Below the pieces are notes generated by a model. That model was not told the origin of the DNA and made no database searches. It saw nothing but the letters and a program-made list of their open reading frames with translations. 64,000 nt of DNA from assembly GCF_014195635.1 (NCBI RefSeq), contig NZ_JACICC010000007.1:123602-187601 (forward strand). Direction: 5' to 3'. The DNA comes from Pseudochelatococcus contaminans (GTDB lineage Bacteria > Pseudomonadota > Alphaproteobacteria > Rhizobiales > Beijerinckiaceae). This document shows, one piece after another, positions 51,666 through 60,906 of this stretch. Within the stretch, counting starts at the first letter, position 1; each line of letters begins with the position of its first letter. The translations under genes and the position numbers were made by a program.

Positions 51666-52859
51666 GTGACGTCGCCGATTTTGCCGACCTATGCACGGGC
51701 CGAAGTTGAATTCGAAAAGGGCGAGGGCCTCTGGCTCGAAGCCCGCGACGGCAAGCGATATCTGGACCTCGGCTCCGGCATCGGCGTCAACTCGCTTGGC
51801 CATGCCCATCCGCATCTCGTCGCGGCGCTGGCCGAGCAAGCGGACAAGCTCTGGCATGTCTCGAACCTTTTCCGCATCCCTTCCGCCGAGCGGCTGGCCC
51901 AGCGTCTCGTTGACGCGAGCTTTGCCGATACGGTGTTCTTCACCAATTCGGGGGCGGAGGCGCTTGAGGCCGCGATTAAGACGGCGCGCAAGCATCATGC
52001 AGTGAACGGTCACCCGGAACGCTTCCGCATCATTACGTTTGAGGGCGCCTTCCACGGCAGGACGCTCGCGACCATCGCCGCCGGCGGTCAGCAGAAGTAT
52101 CTCGATGGCTTTGGCCCCAAGGTCGATGGCTTCGATCAGGTGCCCTTCGGCGACTGGGACGCGCTTGCCGCAGCCATTACGCCGGAAACGGGCGCGCTCC
52201 TGATCGAGCCGGTTCAGGGCGAGGGCGGCATCCGTCCGGTGCCGCCTGCAGACCTGCGCCGGCTGCGTCAGATTGCGGACGACAACGGCCTGCTGCTGTT
52301 GCTCGATGAAGTGCAATGCGGCACGGGCCGCACAGGCAAGCTCTTCGCGCATGAGTGGGCCGGCATTCAGCCCGATATCGTCGCCATCGCCAAGGGCATC
52401 GGCGGCGGCTTCCCGCTGGGGGCAATGTTGGCCACGGCGGAAGCGGCGAAGGGCATGACGCTTGGCACACACGGCACCACCTTCGGCGGTAATCCGCTGG
52501 CGACGACGGTCGGCAACGCGGTGCTCGACGTTATCCTCGCGCCCGGCTTCCTGGAGGACGTGCAGCGCAGGGCGGGATTGCTGCGGCAGCGGCTGGCGGA
52601 ACTCAAGGACAGCCACCCCGATGTCATCGAGGAGGTGCGTGGCGAGGGCCTGATGCTGGGCTTGAAGCTACGCGTGCCGAACGGTGACTTCGTGAAGCGT
52701 GCGCTCGATCATCAGTTGGTGCTGATCGCGGCGGGTGACAATGTCGTGCGCCTGTTGCCGGCACTGACCATTGACGAAAATGAGATAGCGACAGCCTTTG
52801 ACGGGCTCGACGCAGTGGCCGCGTCGTTCAAGGCGCAGGATGTGGCGGAGCAGGCGTAA
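51666..52859 (+). CDS. argD: Acetylornithine aminotransferase
   Basis: A 397-residue class III PLP aminotransferase with [69 protein letters not shown] and the PLP Lys in [16 protein letters not shown] (about 240). It converts N-acetylglutamate semialdehyde to N-acetylornithine in arginine synthesis. It starts with GTG, supported by GGAGTG 7 nt upstream. It is followed 35 nt later by argF. Confidence 0.96.
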   Translation: MTSPILPTYARAEVEFEKGEGLWLEARDGKRYLDLGSGIGVNSLGHAHPHLVAALAEQADKLWHVSNLFRIPSAERLAQRLVDASFADTVFFTNSGAEALEAAIKTARKHHAVNGHPERFRIITFEGAFHGRTLATIAAGGQQKYLDGFGPKVDGFDQVPFGDWDALAAAITPETGALLIEPVQGEGGIRPVPPADLRRLRQIADDNGLLLLLDEVQCGTGRTGKLFAHEWAGIQPDIVAIAKGIGGGFPLGAMLATAEAAKGMTLGTHGTTFGGNPLATTVGNAVLDVILAPGFLEDVQRRAGLLRQRLAELKDSHPDVIEEVRGEGLMLGLKLRVPNGDFVKRALDHQLVLIAAGDNVVRLLPALTIDENEIATAFDGLDAVAASFKAQDVAEQA

Positions 52860-52894
52860 AGCCGGGCTGGAAGCCAAGCAGAAAGTAAAGTGTG

Positions 52895-53941
52895 ATGACG
52901 CAGAGCAGCGCAGCATTGACCACCAGGGTATCGGATGCAGCCGCTTCGGTCGAAGGCGTAAGGCATTTTCTCGACCTGACGGATTTCACGGGCGCACAGT
53001 TGCGTGAGGTGCTGGAAATCGGCAAGGCGCTCAAGGCGCGCCGCGTTCGGGGTGGAGCGCAGAAATACCGGCCGCTGGACGGCAAGGTGCTGGCGATGAT
53101 TTTCGACAAGCCGTCGACGCGGACGCGCGTGTCGTTCGATGTCGGCATTCGCGAGCTTGGCGGCGAACCGATCATGCTTACCGGCGCGGAGATGCAGCTC
53201 GGGCGCGGCGAGTCCATTCCTGACACGGCCCGCGTGCTGTCGCGCTTCGTCGACGCGATCATGATCCGTATCCTTGACCACACGGCCATGCGCGAGCTGG
53301 CGGAATATGCCTCGGTTCCGGTTATCAATGGCCTCACCAAGCAGTCGCATCCCTGCCAGATCATGGCGGACCTGCTCACTTTCGAAGAGCATTGCGGGCC
53401 GATTACCGGACGCACGGTTGCGTGGACGGGTGATGCCAACAACGTGCTGACTTCGTGGATTCACGCTGCGGTGAAGTTTGGCTTCAATATCTCCATAGCC
53501 ACGCCAGCCGCACTTGCTCCGCGCGCGGATATCATCGAATGGGCGAAGGCGGGCGGGGCCAATGTCCTGCTGACGCGCGATCCGTTTGAGGCCGTGCACG
53601 GGGCTGATGCCATCATTACCGATTGCTGGGTGTCGATGGGCGATGATGACGAGCGGTATCGCCAGAACCTCCTGCGCCCCTATCAGGTCAACCAGAAGTT
53701 GATGTCTGCCGCCAACAAGGGCGCGGTTTTCATGCATTGCCTCCCTGCCCATCGCGGCGAGGAGGTGACGGATGAAGTGATGGACGGGCCGCAGTCTGTC
53801 GTGTTCGACGAGGCTGAAAACCGTCTTCACGCCCAGAAGGGCGTGCTGGCCTGGTGCCTTGGTGTCGGTCTTGCCGATGTGACCGCGACCGCCGATGTCA
53901 CCCGTCTTGCAACAGGTGGCACGAAGGGTGCGGCGGAATGA
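52895..53941 (+). CDS. argF: Ornithine carbamoyltransferase
   Basis: A 348-residue carbamoyltransferase. The carbamoyl-phosphate motif is [15 protein letters not shown] (STRT), the mid-region is [18 protein letters not shown] and the catalytic Cys lies in [18 protein letters not shown]. It makes citrulline from ornithine. About 30 extra N-terminal residues ([18 protein letters not shown]) precede the usual start, and a GTG at 52892 is also in frame. It overlaps hslO by 4 nt. Confidence 0.96.
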   Translation: MTQSSAALTTRVSDAAASVEGVRHFLDLTDFTGAQLREVLEIGKALKARRVRGGAQKYRPLDGKVLAMIFDKPSTRTRVSFDVGIRELGGEPIMLTGAEMQLGRGESIPDTARVLSRFVDAIMIRILDHTAMRELAEYASVPVINGLTKQSHPCQIMADLLTFEEHCGPITGRTVAWTGDANNVLTSWIHAAVKFGFNISIATPAALAPRADIIEWAKAGGANVLLTRDPFEAVHGADAIITDCWVSMGDDDERYRQNLLRPYQVNQKLMSAANKGAVFMHCLPAHRGEEVTDEVMDGPQSVVFDEAENRLHAQKGVLAWCLGVGLADVTATADVTRLATGGTKGAAE

Positions 53942-54915
53942 GTGTAGCGCCCGATATTGAAATCGCCGGCGAGGGCGACGACGACACCGTGCTGCCGTTC
54001 GCCGTCGAAGGGCTGGACGTGCGCGGGCGTATCGTGCGGCTCGGACCTTCCATCGATCTCATCCTGTCGCGGCATGATTATCCGCCGGCGGTGTCGCGCG
54101 TTGTCGGTGAGGCGGCCGCATTGACAACCCTGCTCGGATCGGCGCTCAAGTTCGAGGGCCAGTTCCAGTTGCAGACCCGCTCCGACGGGCCGATCGAGAT
54201 GATCGTGGTCGATTTCGATGCACCGGACAAACTGCGGGCCGTCGCCCGTTTCGATGCCGAGCGTCTGAATGCCGCGCTTGAAAACGGCGATGTCACCACA
54301 GGCGCGCTTTTGGGCAACGGACACCTCGGCCTCACCGTGGATCAGGGTGCGGACATGACCCGCTATCAGGGCATTGTCGCGCTGGAGGGCGAGGGGCTGG
54401 AGGAAGCGGCGCACGCCTATTTCCGCCAATCCGAGCAGATCCCGACGCGTGTGAGGCTTGCTGTGGGCGAGGAAACGCTGGGTTCCGGTGACACGCGGCG
54501 CAACACCTATCGCGCCGGCGGGTTGATGATCCAGTTCCTGCCCCAGGCGGCGGATGTTGCATCGGCCTCGGTTGCGGACGAGGACGATCGTTGGCGCGAG
54601 GCGCGGCTGTTGGTGGATACGGTTGAGGATCATGAGTTGATCGACTCGACGGTATCGAGCCAGCGTCTGCTTTTCCGGTTGTTTCATGAGCGCGGCGTGC
54701 GCGTATACGACCCGCAGGCGGTGCATGAAGCGTGCCGGTGCAGCCGGGAGCGGATCGTTGCAACCATCAAAACGTTCGGCGACGATGATCGTCAGCATAT
54801 GGTGGGTGACGACGGGCGCATCACTGTGACGTGCGAGTTCTGCTCGCGGGTTTATGACATCGATCCCGCCGAAATCGAGAGTGGCGGTGGCAAGCCGGAA
54901 GGAGATGCGGCATGA
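53938..54915 (+). CDS. hslO: Redox-regulated chaperone Hsp33
   Basis: A 325-residue Hsp33. The N-terminal substrate-binding domain has [22 protein letters not shown] and MIVVDFD. The C-terminal zinc switch is CRCSRERI followed by TCEFCSRVY, the C-x-C...C-x-x-C cluster that unfolds on oxidation. It protects proteins during oxidative stress. The ATG at 53938 overlaps the argF stop (ATGA), and its own stop overlaps the next gene in the same way. Confidence 0.95.
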   Translation: MSVAPDIEIAGEGDDDTVLPFAVEGLDVRGRIVRLGPSIDLILSRHDYPPAVSRVVGEAAALTTLLGSALKFEGQFQLQTRSDGPIEMIVVDFDAPDKLRAVARFDAERLNAALENGDVTTGALLGNGHLGLTVDQGADMTRYQGIVALEGEGLEEAAHAYFRQSEQIPTRVRLAVGEETLGSGDTRRNTYRAGGLMIQFLPQAADVASASVADEDDRWREARLLVDTVEDHELIDSTVSSQRLLFRLFHERGVRVYDPQAVHEACRCSRERIVATIKTFGDDDRQHMVGDDGRITVTCEFCSRVYDIDPAEIESGGGKPEGDAA

Positions 54916-55139
54916 GCGACGACGAGGATATTGTCAGGGATAGCAACGGCGCGGCGTTGGCCGACGGCGATTCCGTGACCCTGATCAAGGATCTCAAGGT
55001 GAAGGGAACCTCGGAAACGCTCAAGCGTGGTACGCTGGTGAAGAACATCAGGCTGACCGGCAAGCCGGGCGAGGTTGAGGCCAACACCAAGCAGGTGAAG
55101 GGGCTCGTGCTCAAGACCGAGTTTGTCAAGAAAGCATGA
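54912..55139 (+). CDS. PhnA/YjdM-type small protein
   Basis: A 75-residue protein matching the C-terminal domain of YjdM (formerly PhnA): DSNGAALADGDSVTLIKDLK, KRGTLVKNIRLT and GLVLKTEFVKK. The N-terminal zinc ribbon of full-length YjdM is missing, as in many short family members. The old name implies phosphonate use but that role is not established. It is the last gene of argD-argF-hslO-phnA-like, joined by ATGA to hslO. Confidence 0.85.
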   Translation: MSDDEDIVRDSNGAALADGDSVTLIKDLKVKGTSETLKRGTLVKNIRLTGKPGEVEANTKQVKGLVLKTEFVKKA

Positions 55140-55282
55140 TGCTGAAGCAGTTTGCGTTTCAATCGATCCATGAGCTGAACGCAAGTTGCTGTAAAATATG
55201 GAGTACATCGCGGCTGCCGTTGCATCGGCAGTCGTGCCAAGTGATAGAGCGCAAGCGATAGAGCGGTGGATGGTGCGCCTGC

Positions 55283-55639
55283 TTATCCGCCAGTTTGCGT
55301 GTGCGGATCACCTTTTTCACCCGGCAGCGCGTAGAACTCCACGACGAACCGCACTGGCCCCTGCGCCGACACGTTATGCTCCTGCTCGGGGCGAACGAGA
55401 CCGGGAGCTTCCGGGGTCAGGATGTGGGCACTTGCCGGCTCTTCAATGCGATAGTGCAGGGCACCTTCCAGAATATGAATGACAGCCCACACACCGGCTT
55501 TGGTGCTGTGGTTGCGCTTCAGAGCCTCCGGGATCGTATCCTGCGTGAAAACCGGCGATTGGCGATATGCAACCAGCCCGGTTGGCAGATCGTCTGGCAA
55601 GGGCCGATTGCGCGTATCCACTGGCGGCGTTCTGGTCAT
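55283..55639 (-). CDS. DUF1971 cupin-like protein
   Basis: A 118-residue protein of the DUF1971/TehB-like beta-barrel family. It has FTQDTIPEALKRNHSTKAGVW and ILEGALHYRIEE, then LVRPEQEHNVSAQGPVRFVVEFY with conserved His, Glu and His that could bind a metal. It forms a pair with the truncated hemoglobin gene, overlapping its stop by 4 nt. In other bacteria DUF1971 is found beside or fused to hemoglobin domains, suggesting a nitric-oxide or oxygen-related role. Confidence 0.85.
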   Translation of the reverse strand: MTRTPPVDTRNRPLPDDLPTGLVAYRQSPVFTQDTIPEALKRNHSTKAGVWAVIHILEGALHYRIEEPASAHILTPEAPGLVRPEQEHNVSAQGPVRFVVEFYALPGEKGDPHTQTGG

Positions 55640-56187
55640 TGGCGTCGGCTTTCCTGCTGGTCCTGGGGCGGGCTGCTTGTTTTTTCAGCCGCTTCATGGC
55701 GCGCCAGCGGAGTGACGGGCGGCAGGCCCGGGTTAAGAAAACGCTGGCCGCGCGTGAGTTCGGCGCCGTTGGTCACGGCCACCCCATATTCCAGGTTGGA
55801 CGCGATACGCCGCGCGCGCTCCAGAAAATAAGCAGCGGCGACCGGGGGGCAGACTTCCTGCGCAACGGTTTCGAACAGAACCAGCCAGCGATCGAAATGA
55901 CGTCCGTCGATTGGTAAATTCAGGTGCTTGGGCATGGGCCGGCCGTGATAGCGGCCGCTCATCAGCGCGACGGACGACCAGAACAGCCGCATCTGGGACA
56001 GATGCTCGTCCCAATCCGTGACGTGTCCTTCGAAAATCGGTCCCAGAACGGCATCTGCACGCACGCGGGCATAAAACGTATCGACGAGCACGGCGATCAT
56101 CGCATCGTCGATCCCGGTCTCGGCAGTGATATCTGCCGAGGCTTGCGCCCTGCGCTCCGCCATTTCGTCCATTTGTTTGCTTTCCAT
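55636..56187 (-). CDS. Group III truncated hemoglobin
   Basis: A 183-residue 2-on-2 globin. LVDTFYARVRADAVLGPIFEG, HLSQMRLFWSSVALMSGRYHG and the proximal His in GRHFDRWLVLFETVAQEV are typical of group III. The C-terminal 45 residues are a Pro/Glu/Gln-rich extension beyond the globin fold. It probably binds oxygen or nitric oxide. It is the first gene of a pair with DUF1971. The start could also be the ATG at 56172 (MDEMAERR). Confidence 0.9.
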   Translation of the reverse strand: MESKQMDEMAERRAQASADITAETGIDDAMIAVLVDTFYARVRADAVLGPIFEGHVTDWDEHLSQMRLFWSSVALMSGRYHGRPMPKHLNLPIDGRHFDRWLVLFETVAQEVCPPVAAAYFLERARRIASNLEYGVAVTNGAELTRGQRFLNPGLPPVTPLARHEAAEKTSSPPQDQQESRRQ

Positions 56188-56336
56188 CTGTCCGGCTATG
56201 CTTGTTCAGGTCATTACATGTCATTTCCACGACACGTGATGACAGCCCCGCTTGTGATTGCGGATGTCTGTAAACCGGAAAAGTATAGATTTATTGTGCG
56301 CCGACGAAAAGTCGAAATGGCACACTCTGCGCAAGA

Positions 56337-56390
56337 TGGTGGCCGCTGTGGGACTCGAACCCACACGGGCGAAGCCCGAGGCATTTTAAG
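56337..56390 (-). other. 3' fragment of tRNA-Leu(TAA): attachment site (attL) of the integrated element
   Basis: Read on the minus strand this is the 3' end of a tRNA: anticodon loop CTTAAAA (anticodon TAA, leucine), stem strand TGCCT, variable arm CGGGCTTCGCCCG, T-arm GTGGG-TTCGAGT-CCCAC, AGCGGCC, A, CCA. Upstream of the anticodon loop the sequence no longer pairs (CGTCG instead of the needed AGGCA), and there is no D-arm or 5' acceptor strand. A duplicated 3' end of this kind is left when an element integrates into a tRNA gene. Confidence 0.85.
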
Positions 56391-56568
56391 CGACGCCTTA
56401 TGGCCTATCCTTTGTTTATCCGGGGGTATCCGATTTCCCGATAACCGACTGTAGGCACTAGCTTTTTTCAGTTATCGATACATCCTTGCCTAACCGGATG
56501 CACGCTACGGCTGGCTTTCGCGGTGCTCCTATTCTGCACCTGAAATCCGGCCTCAACGGAGGTTAGGA

Positions 56569-57984
56569 ATGCCCAAGATCAAACTCACCAAGACGGCGGT
56601 GGACGCCGCAAACCCGCAGGAACGCGATTACGAACTCCGCGATACGACGATACCCGGCTTTCTCGTGAAGGTCACGCCCGCCGGCCGGAAAACCTTCATG
56701 ATCGCGTATGTCACCAACAGCGGCCAGCGCCGGAAGCCCGCGATCGGCCGCTACGGCGAGATCACCGTCGAACAGGCGCGCGGCATCGCACAGGACTGGC
56801 TCGCCGAAGTCCGGCGCGGAGGAGACCCCAGCGCCGAGCGGACGGCGAGCCGTCAGGCCCCGACGGTCAAGGAACTCTTCGATCGCTTCATCACCGACTA
56901 TTCCGAAGGCCGCAACAAGCCCTCGACCGTCAAGTCGAATCGGGACCGGGCCAAGCGCCACCTCATTCCGAAGCTCGGGCATCTGAAGGTGCCGGAAGTG
57001 ACGCGCGCCGACATCGCCGATCTCATGAAGAAGATGGCGAAATCGCCCGTCAGCGCGAACCGGATGCTCGCGATGTGCCGGAAGATGTTCAACGTCGCCG
57101 AGGTCTGGGGGCTACGTCCGGACGGTTCCAATCCTTGCCGCCATGTCCCGAAATATCCCGAACGCGGCAAGACCCGCCTCATCACGGATGCGGAAATGCG
57201 CAAGCTCTTCGAGTATCTCGATCGCGCTGACGCGGAAGGGCTGGAGCATCCCTTCATCCTTCTCGCGATCAGGCTTCAGTTCGAGTTCGCCGCGCGCATG
57301 TCGGAGATCGCCGAGCTTGAATGGTCGTGGATCGATTTCGACAACCGCCGTGTCGTCTGGCCGGACAGCAAGACCGGCGGAATGTCGAAGCCTATGAGTG
57401 CCGAAGCGCTGCGCCTCTTCGAGACCGCGCCTCGACTCGAAAGCTCGCCCTTCGTCTGCCCTTCGATCTTCGATCCGGAAAAGCCAATGTCTTCCTATAC
57501 CTACTACCAGGGCTGGAAGCGCATCTTGAAGCGCGCGGGGCTTCCTCATGTCGGTACGCATGGCATCCGTCATCGCTCCGCGACCGACATCGCCAACTCC
57601 GGCGTGCCGGTAAAGGTCGGCATGGCGCTCACCGCTCATAAGACGGTGACGATGTTCATGCGCTACGTCCACACCGAGGACGATCCCGTCAGGGCTGCGG
57701 CGGAAGCCGTCACGCAGCGCCGTATGACCGTCATCGGTGCCGAGCATCAGCCGCCCGCACCACCGCCGGCTCCCGTCATGGAGCTGCCCTCCATCGCCCC
57801 GGTGGTGGCCACCGCTCCGGCCACCCTTGGTCCGGACGGCAAGCCGCTCGGCTTCGAGGATGGCAAATACACCTCGCGCACGCGCCTCGGGAACTATCGT
57901 CCGTTCCGTCACCGTAGCGGCGAGAACAGGACCGCACCGTCCGGCAGCAAGCGAGCCGAGGCGCAGGAGGCAAGCCATGCGTGA
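56569..57984 (+). CDS. Tyrosine recombinase (DUF4102-type integrase)
   Basis: A 471-residue phage-type integrase. The N-terminal DUF4102 arm-binding domain (about 1-90) has TVDAANPQERDYELRDTTIPGFLVKV-like features. A core-binding domain (about 105-190) and the catalytic domain follow: Arg in FAARMSEIAELEW, Lys in PDSKTGG, HGIRHRSATDI (H-x-x-R), His in LTAHKTV and the nucleophile Tyr in MFMRYVHTED. A Pro-rich C-terminal extension follows. It inserts and excises the element at tRNA-Leu. It lies 178 nt from the att fragment, and its end overlaps the excisionase-like gene. Confidence 0.95.
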   Translation: MPKIKLTKTAVDAANPQERDYELRDTTIPGFLVKVTPAGRKTFMIAYVTNSGQRRKPAIGRYGEITVEQARGIAQDWLAEVRRGGDPSAERTASRQAPTVKELFDRFITDYSEGRNKPSTVKSNRDRAKRHLIPKLGHLKVPEVTRADIADLMKKMAKSPVSANRMLAMCRKMFNVAEVWGLRPDGSNPCRHVPKYPERGKTRLITDAEMRKLFEYLDRADAEGLEHPFILLAIRLQFEFAARMSEIAELEWSWIDFDNRRVVWPDSKTGGMSKPMSAEALRLFETAPRLESSPFVCPSIFDPEKPMSSYTYYQGWKRILKRAGLPHVGTHGIRHRSATDIANSGVPVKVGMALTAHKTVTMFMRYVHTEDDPVRAAAEAVTQRRMTVIGAEHQPPAPPPAPVMELPSIAPVVATAPATLGPDGKPLGFEDGKYTSRTRLGNYRPFRHRSGENRTAPSGSKRAEAQEASHA

Positions 57985-58279
57985 GGAAGCCAAAGCCCAA
58001 CGCCGCTGGCCGACGCCCGATATCCTGCGACGCGCCCAGTTCGTCGCAGATGCCGGCCCGATCCGGTTCGTCGATACCGAAGCCGCAGCGCGATACCTCG
58101 CGCTGTCGGCGCACACCCTCGAATGCTACCGCTCCCTCGGGGGCGGTCCCGCCTACCATAAGTTCGGCAAGTGGGTCCGCTACGCCGTGGACGATCTCGA
58201 CGCCTGGGCCGCGAGCTGCCGCCGATCGACAGCAGCCTCGCCAGAGGCGCCGCGCGTCCTTTCCATTGACCGGACATAG
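57977..58279 (+). CDS. Excisionase-like helix-turn-helix protein (AlpA/MerR-type HTH_17)
   Basis: A 100-residue small DNA-binding protein. The HTH (about 30-78) has FVDTEAAARYLALSAHTLEC and KFGKWVRYAVDDLDAW, as in excisionase/AlpA proteins. It could direct excision of the element or regulate integrase. The ATG at 57977 has a perfect AGGAGG site and overlaps the integrase by 8 nt; the longer frame inside the integrase gene is not real. Confidence 0.85.
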   Translation: MREEAKAQRRWPTPDILRRAQFVADAGPIRFVDTEAAARYLALSAHTLECYRSLGGGPAYHKFGKWVRYAVDDLDAWAASCRRSTAASPEAPRVLSIDRT

Positions 58280-58291
58280 CTTGGAGGCTAT

Positions 58292-58660
58292 ATGGAGTGG
58301 GAAGTCCAATTCCATGGAGCCTTCGAGGCCGAGGTTCTGGCCTTTGAGCGCGAGGTCCGTATCGCATTGATCGCAGCCACCCGGCTACTGTCGGACTACG
58401 GACCTCAACTTGGTCGGCCCCATGCCGACACGCTCAAAGGCTCGAAACACGCCAACATGAAGGAACTGCGATTCGAAGCGGCCGACGGCGAATGGCGTGC
58501 AGCCTTCGCCTTCGACCCGGAACGGCGAGCCATCGTGCTCGTAGCGGGCGATAAATCCGGCGGGAGCCAGAAGCGCTTCTACCGGCAGCTCATCGCAAAA
58601 GCGGATCTCCGATTTTCCGAACATCTGGAAAGCCTGAAATCCGCAAAGAAGGGACGTTGA
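58292..58660 (+). CDS. higB: HigB/RelE-type toxin (phage Gp49-like)
   Basis: A 122-residue protein of the Gp49-like/HigB family: GPQLGRPHADTLKGSKHANM, KELRFEAADGEWRAAFAFDP and IVLVAGDKSGGSQKRFYRQL. These are mRNA-cutting toxins of RelE fold. It is preceded by a strong TGGAGG ribosome-binding site and followed 1 nt later by the antitoxin gene, the reversed order usual for higBA. Confidence 0.9.
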   Translation: MEWEVQFHGAFEAEVLAFEREVRIALIAATRLLSDYGPQLGRPHADTLKGSKHANMKELRFEAADGEWRAAFAFDPERRAIVLVAGDKSGGSQKRFYRQLIAKADLRFSEHLESLKSAKKGR

Positions 58661-58661
58661 G

Positions 58662-59039
58662 ATGGCACGGAGCCTGAACGACATGATTGCCGCGCTTCCC
58701 GTGGACGAGCAGGAAGCCATCGAAGCGCGTTATCAGGAATTGAAGCAGGAAGTGGAGAGCCTTCGCGAGCTTCGCCAGATCGCGGGCAAGGCGCAGGAGG
58801 ACATCGCCACAGCCCTCAATATCAAACAGCCTTCCGTCTCCAAGATCGAGAAGCAGGCGGATATGTATCTGTCCACCTTGCGCGGTTATGTCGAGGCCAT
58901 CGGCGGCGAGCTGGAGTTGACCGTGAAACTGCCTTCCCGGCCTGTGCTGCATCTGCGCAGTCTCGGGGACATAGAGGGACAAACCGGGGCCACGGTCGGA
59001 AAGAGGCGTAAGCGATCCGCGATTGGAGGACGCGCATGA
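58662..59039 (+). CDS. higA: HigA-type XRE antitoxin
   Basis: A 125-residue protein with a long N-terminal helix (VDEQEAIEARYQELKQEVES) and an XRE helix-turn-helix (about 35-90: RQIAGKAQEDIATALNIKQP, then VSKIEKQADMYLSTLRGYVEA). The basic C-terminus is GKRRKRSAIGG. It should neutralise and co-repress the HigB-type toxin. It converges with the helicase gene, ending 28 nt before that gene's stop. Confidence 0.9.
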   Translation: MARSLNDMIAALPVDEQEAIEARYQELKQEVESLRELRQIAGKAQEDIATALNIKQPSVSKIEKQADMYLSTLRGYVEAIGGELELTVKLPSRPVLHLRSLGDIEGQTGATVGKRRKRSAIGGRA

Positions 59040-59067
59040 CCGAGCCGCAGCCTGCTGAAAGCTACGT

Positions 59068-60894
59068 TTAGGCTTCGTCTTCTAACAGAAGCACACAAAC
59101 ATCATCACGCGGAGTCAGAATCGTCGTCCGGCTCTTCGCGCGAGTTACGCTCACACGGAAATTCTGGCGAGCCTGCGTCATAGCCCCGTCGCGAATATTT
59201 CCGGTGACTATCCGATCCGGATTGGCGACGATCTCGCGCTTGGCGCGCCTCGGCCATCCTTCAAATATGATTACCTCATCGAATTGCTTACCTTTGGCCT
59301 TGTGCATGTTCATCACGATGACGCCAGTTTCCGGTTTGTGGGCCGTAGCGAAATGTTCCTGAACGAAAGCTCGGCGCGTGATTTCCAGGGCGTTGCGATA
59401 ACTTCCGGCATCGCGCCAGTCTTGCATGAGTCCTTGCCGAAGCTGGGTCCCGCGTTCCAATAGGCGAACGTTTCGGACCTGGGTAGCGACCTCTTTCAGC
59501 CGCGAGCAAGCGCTCCCTTCAAGAGCCGCGCGAACGGCGCGCCAGTCTTTATCCGGGTCTCCGGTCAATACCAATGCAATAGCCGCCTGATGGACCGTCG
59601 CGGTCGCCTTCAGCACGCTGTTTCCTGGCGGCGGCTTTCCTGCCGCCGCACTTGCATTCCATTTAGCCAGGGCGGCGCGCAACCGGGCCGCTTCCTCCAG
59701 GTCGCCTTTGTTGGGGGTTGAGCCACCGCGGCCGTGATAGTAGCTGCAGAGCAATTCAACGAGGTCATCGAACGCCCCGGCCTGTCGACCCTGCTGCAGG
59801 AGAAAGGCGACGATCTCGGCAGCCAGAATTGGCCCCTCCATATCAACGGCGGCGCTGTGACCGATCGGCGGGACATTGCCGAACGGCTCACGGAGCGTAT
59901 CCGAGACCAATCGCGTCATCTTCTTGGTCGGCACGAGGATCGCCAGTGACCAATCCCGTTTTTCTCCATCGATCAGCCGCTTCCGTCCCTGAAGCACTTG
60001 CGTCGTGAGCGTTGTAAACGCTTGGTTGGGATTTGACTCGAAAACCTCGAAATGCACGCCCTCATAATTCGACTTCCGAAACTGGCCGGCGAGGATGTCG
60101 TTTCCGAAGAGTGCGATCTCCGTGCCCTTACTGCGGTGGTTGTCGCCAGCGAGATCATGTTCAGACGGGTGGAATGTTGCTCTGAAGTGGTTCAACCGTT
60201 CAGGATCGGCACCTATAAAATCGAAAATCCGCTGTTCCGGGTCGGCGAGCGCAATGAGTGTGCTCCCCATCCCAAGTGCCTCGACCACACGCCACTGCTC
60301 CGCGCTCGTGTCCTGAAACTCATCCAGGACGATGAACGGATACATCGTAGAAATCAGCGTCCGAACCTTCTGCGATCCATGGAGAATGTCGCCGACCTTG
60401 GTCGCGAAGAGGTCAAAGCAGACCTTTCCCTCGTCGCGTGCCAAGCGCTCCCGCTCGGCTTCTTCTCGCTCTTTTTTCTCGGCTTTCTCCTCATCCGTCA
60501 GCTTCGAGGCAGCTTTATACCCACTACGCAAGCCTGATAGCGCTATCGCCTCGTTCGGTGGCGTGAGGATCGTCATGCGGCGTGGGAAGCCGACCAGATA
60601 CCCGTGCGTTTTCAGAATGCGCCAGAAGAAGGCGTGATAAGTATCGACCTCGATCACCGCCTTTTCCTTACGGGTGATCTGCTTCTCCTCATCGATCGCC
60701 TCAAGCACGCGCGAGACGGTCGCGCGGGCAAAGCTCAGAAACAGTATCCGCTGGCCCGGCTTGAGCGCTTCCCGTCCGATCTTAGCTGCTTTTAGAATGG
60801 AGACAGTGGTCTTGCCCGAGCCCGGACCGCCCGTGACAAGCTGATGGCCTTCTGCCTCTAAGACGCCCTTCTGTGCCTCGGTGAGATCGACCAC
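59068..60894 (-). CDS. gajB: UvrD-like helicase, GajB-like subunit of a Gabija-type defence system
   Basis: A 608-residue SF1 helicase with Walker A VTGGPGSGKTTVSIL, motif II FIVLDEFQDTSAEQW, motif III-like ALADPEQRIFDF, motif V VIVMNMHKAKGKQFDEVIIF and motif VI FRVSVTRAKSRTTIL. A charged coiled-coil insertion (DEEKAEKKEREEAERERL, about 145) lies after motif Ia. It is second in an operon with the OLD-family nuclease gene (12 nt apart), the gajA-gajB arrangement. In Gabija the helicase partner supports the nuclease against phage DNA. It is longer than the best-known GajB (about 500 residues). Confidence 0.85.
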   Translation of the reverse strand: MVDLTEAQKGVLEAEGHQLVTGGPGSGKTTVSILKAAKIGREALKPGQRILFLSFARATVSRVLEAIDEEKQITRKEKAVIEVDTYHAFFWRILKTHGYLVGFPRRMTILTPPNEAIALSGLRSGYKAASKLTDEEKAEKKEREEAERERLARDEGKVCFDLFATKVGDILHGSQKVRTLISTMYPFIVLDEFQDTSAEQWRVVEALGMGSTLIALADPEQRIFDFIGADPERLNHFRATFHPSEHDLAGDNHRSKGTEIALFGNDILAGQFRKSNYEGVHFEVFESNPNQAFTTLTTQVLQGRKRLIDGEKRDWSLAILVPTKKMTRLVSDTLREPFGNVPPIGHSAAVDMEGPILAAEIVAFLLQQGRQAGAFDDLVELLCSYYHGRGGSTPNKGDLEEAARLRAALAKWNASAAAGKPPPGNSVLKATATVHQAAIALVLTGDPDKDWRAVRAALEGSACSRLKEVATQVRNVRLLERGTQLRQGLMQDWRDAGSYRNALEITRRAFVQEHFATAHKPETGVIVMNMHKAKGKQFDEVIIFEGWPRRAKREIVANPDRIVTGNIRDGAMTQARQNFRVSVTRAKSRTTILTPRDDVCVLLLEDEA

Positions 60895-60906
60895 GATCGC
60901 CTTCCT

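Noticed and set aside
55146..55190. Hairpin AGCAGTTTGCGTT / AACGCAAGTTGCT after the PhnA-like gene
   Set aside because: It has two mismatches, a 19-nt loop and no T-run, so it is not convincing as a terminator.
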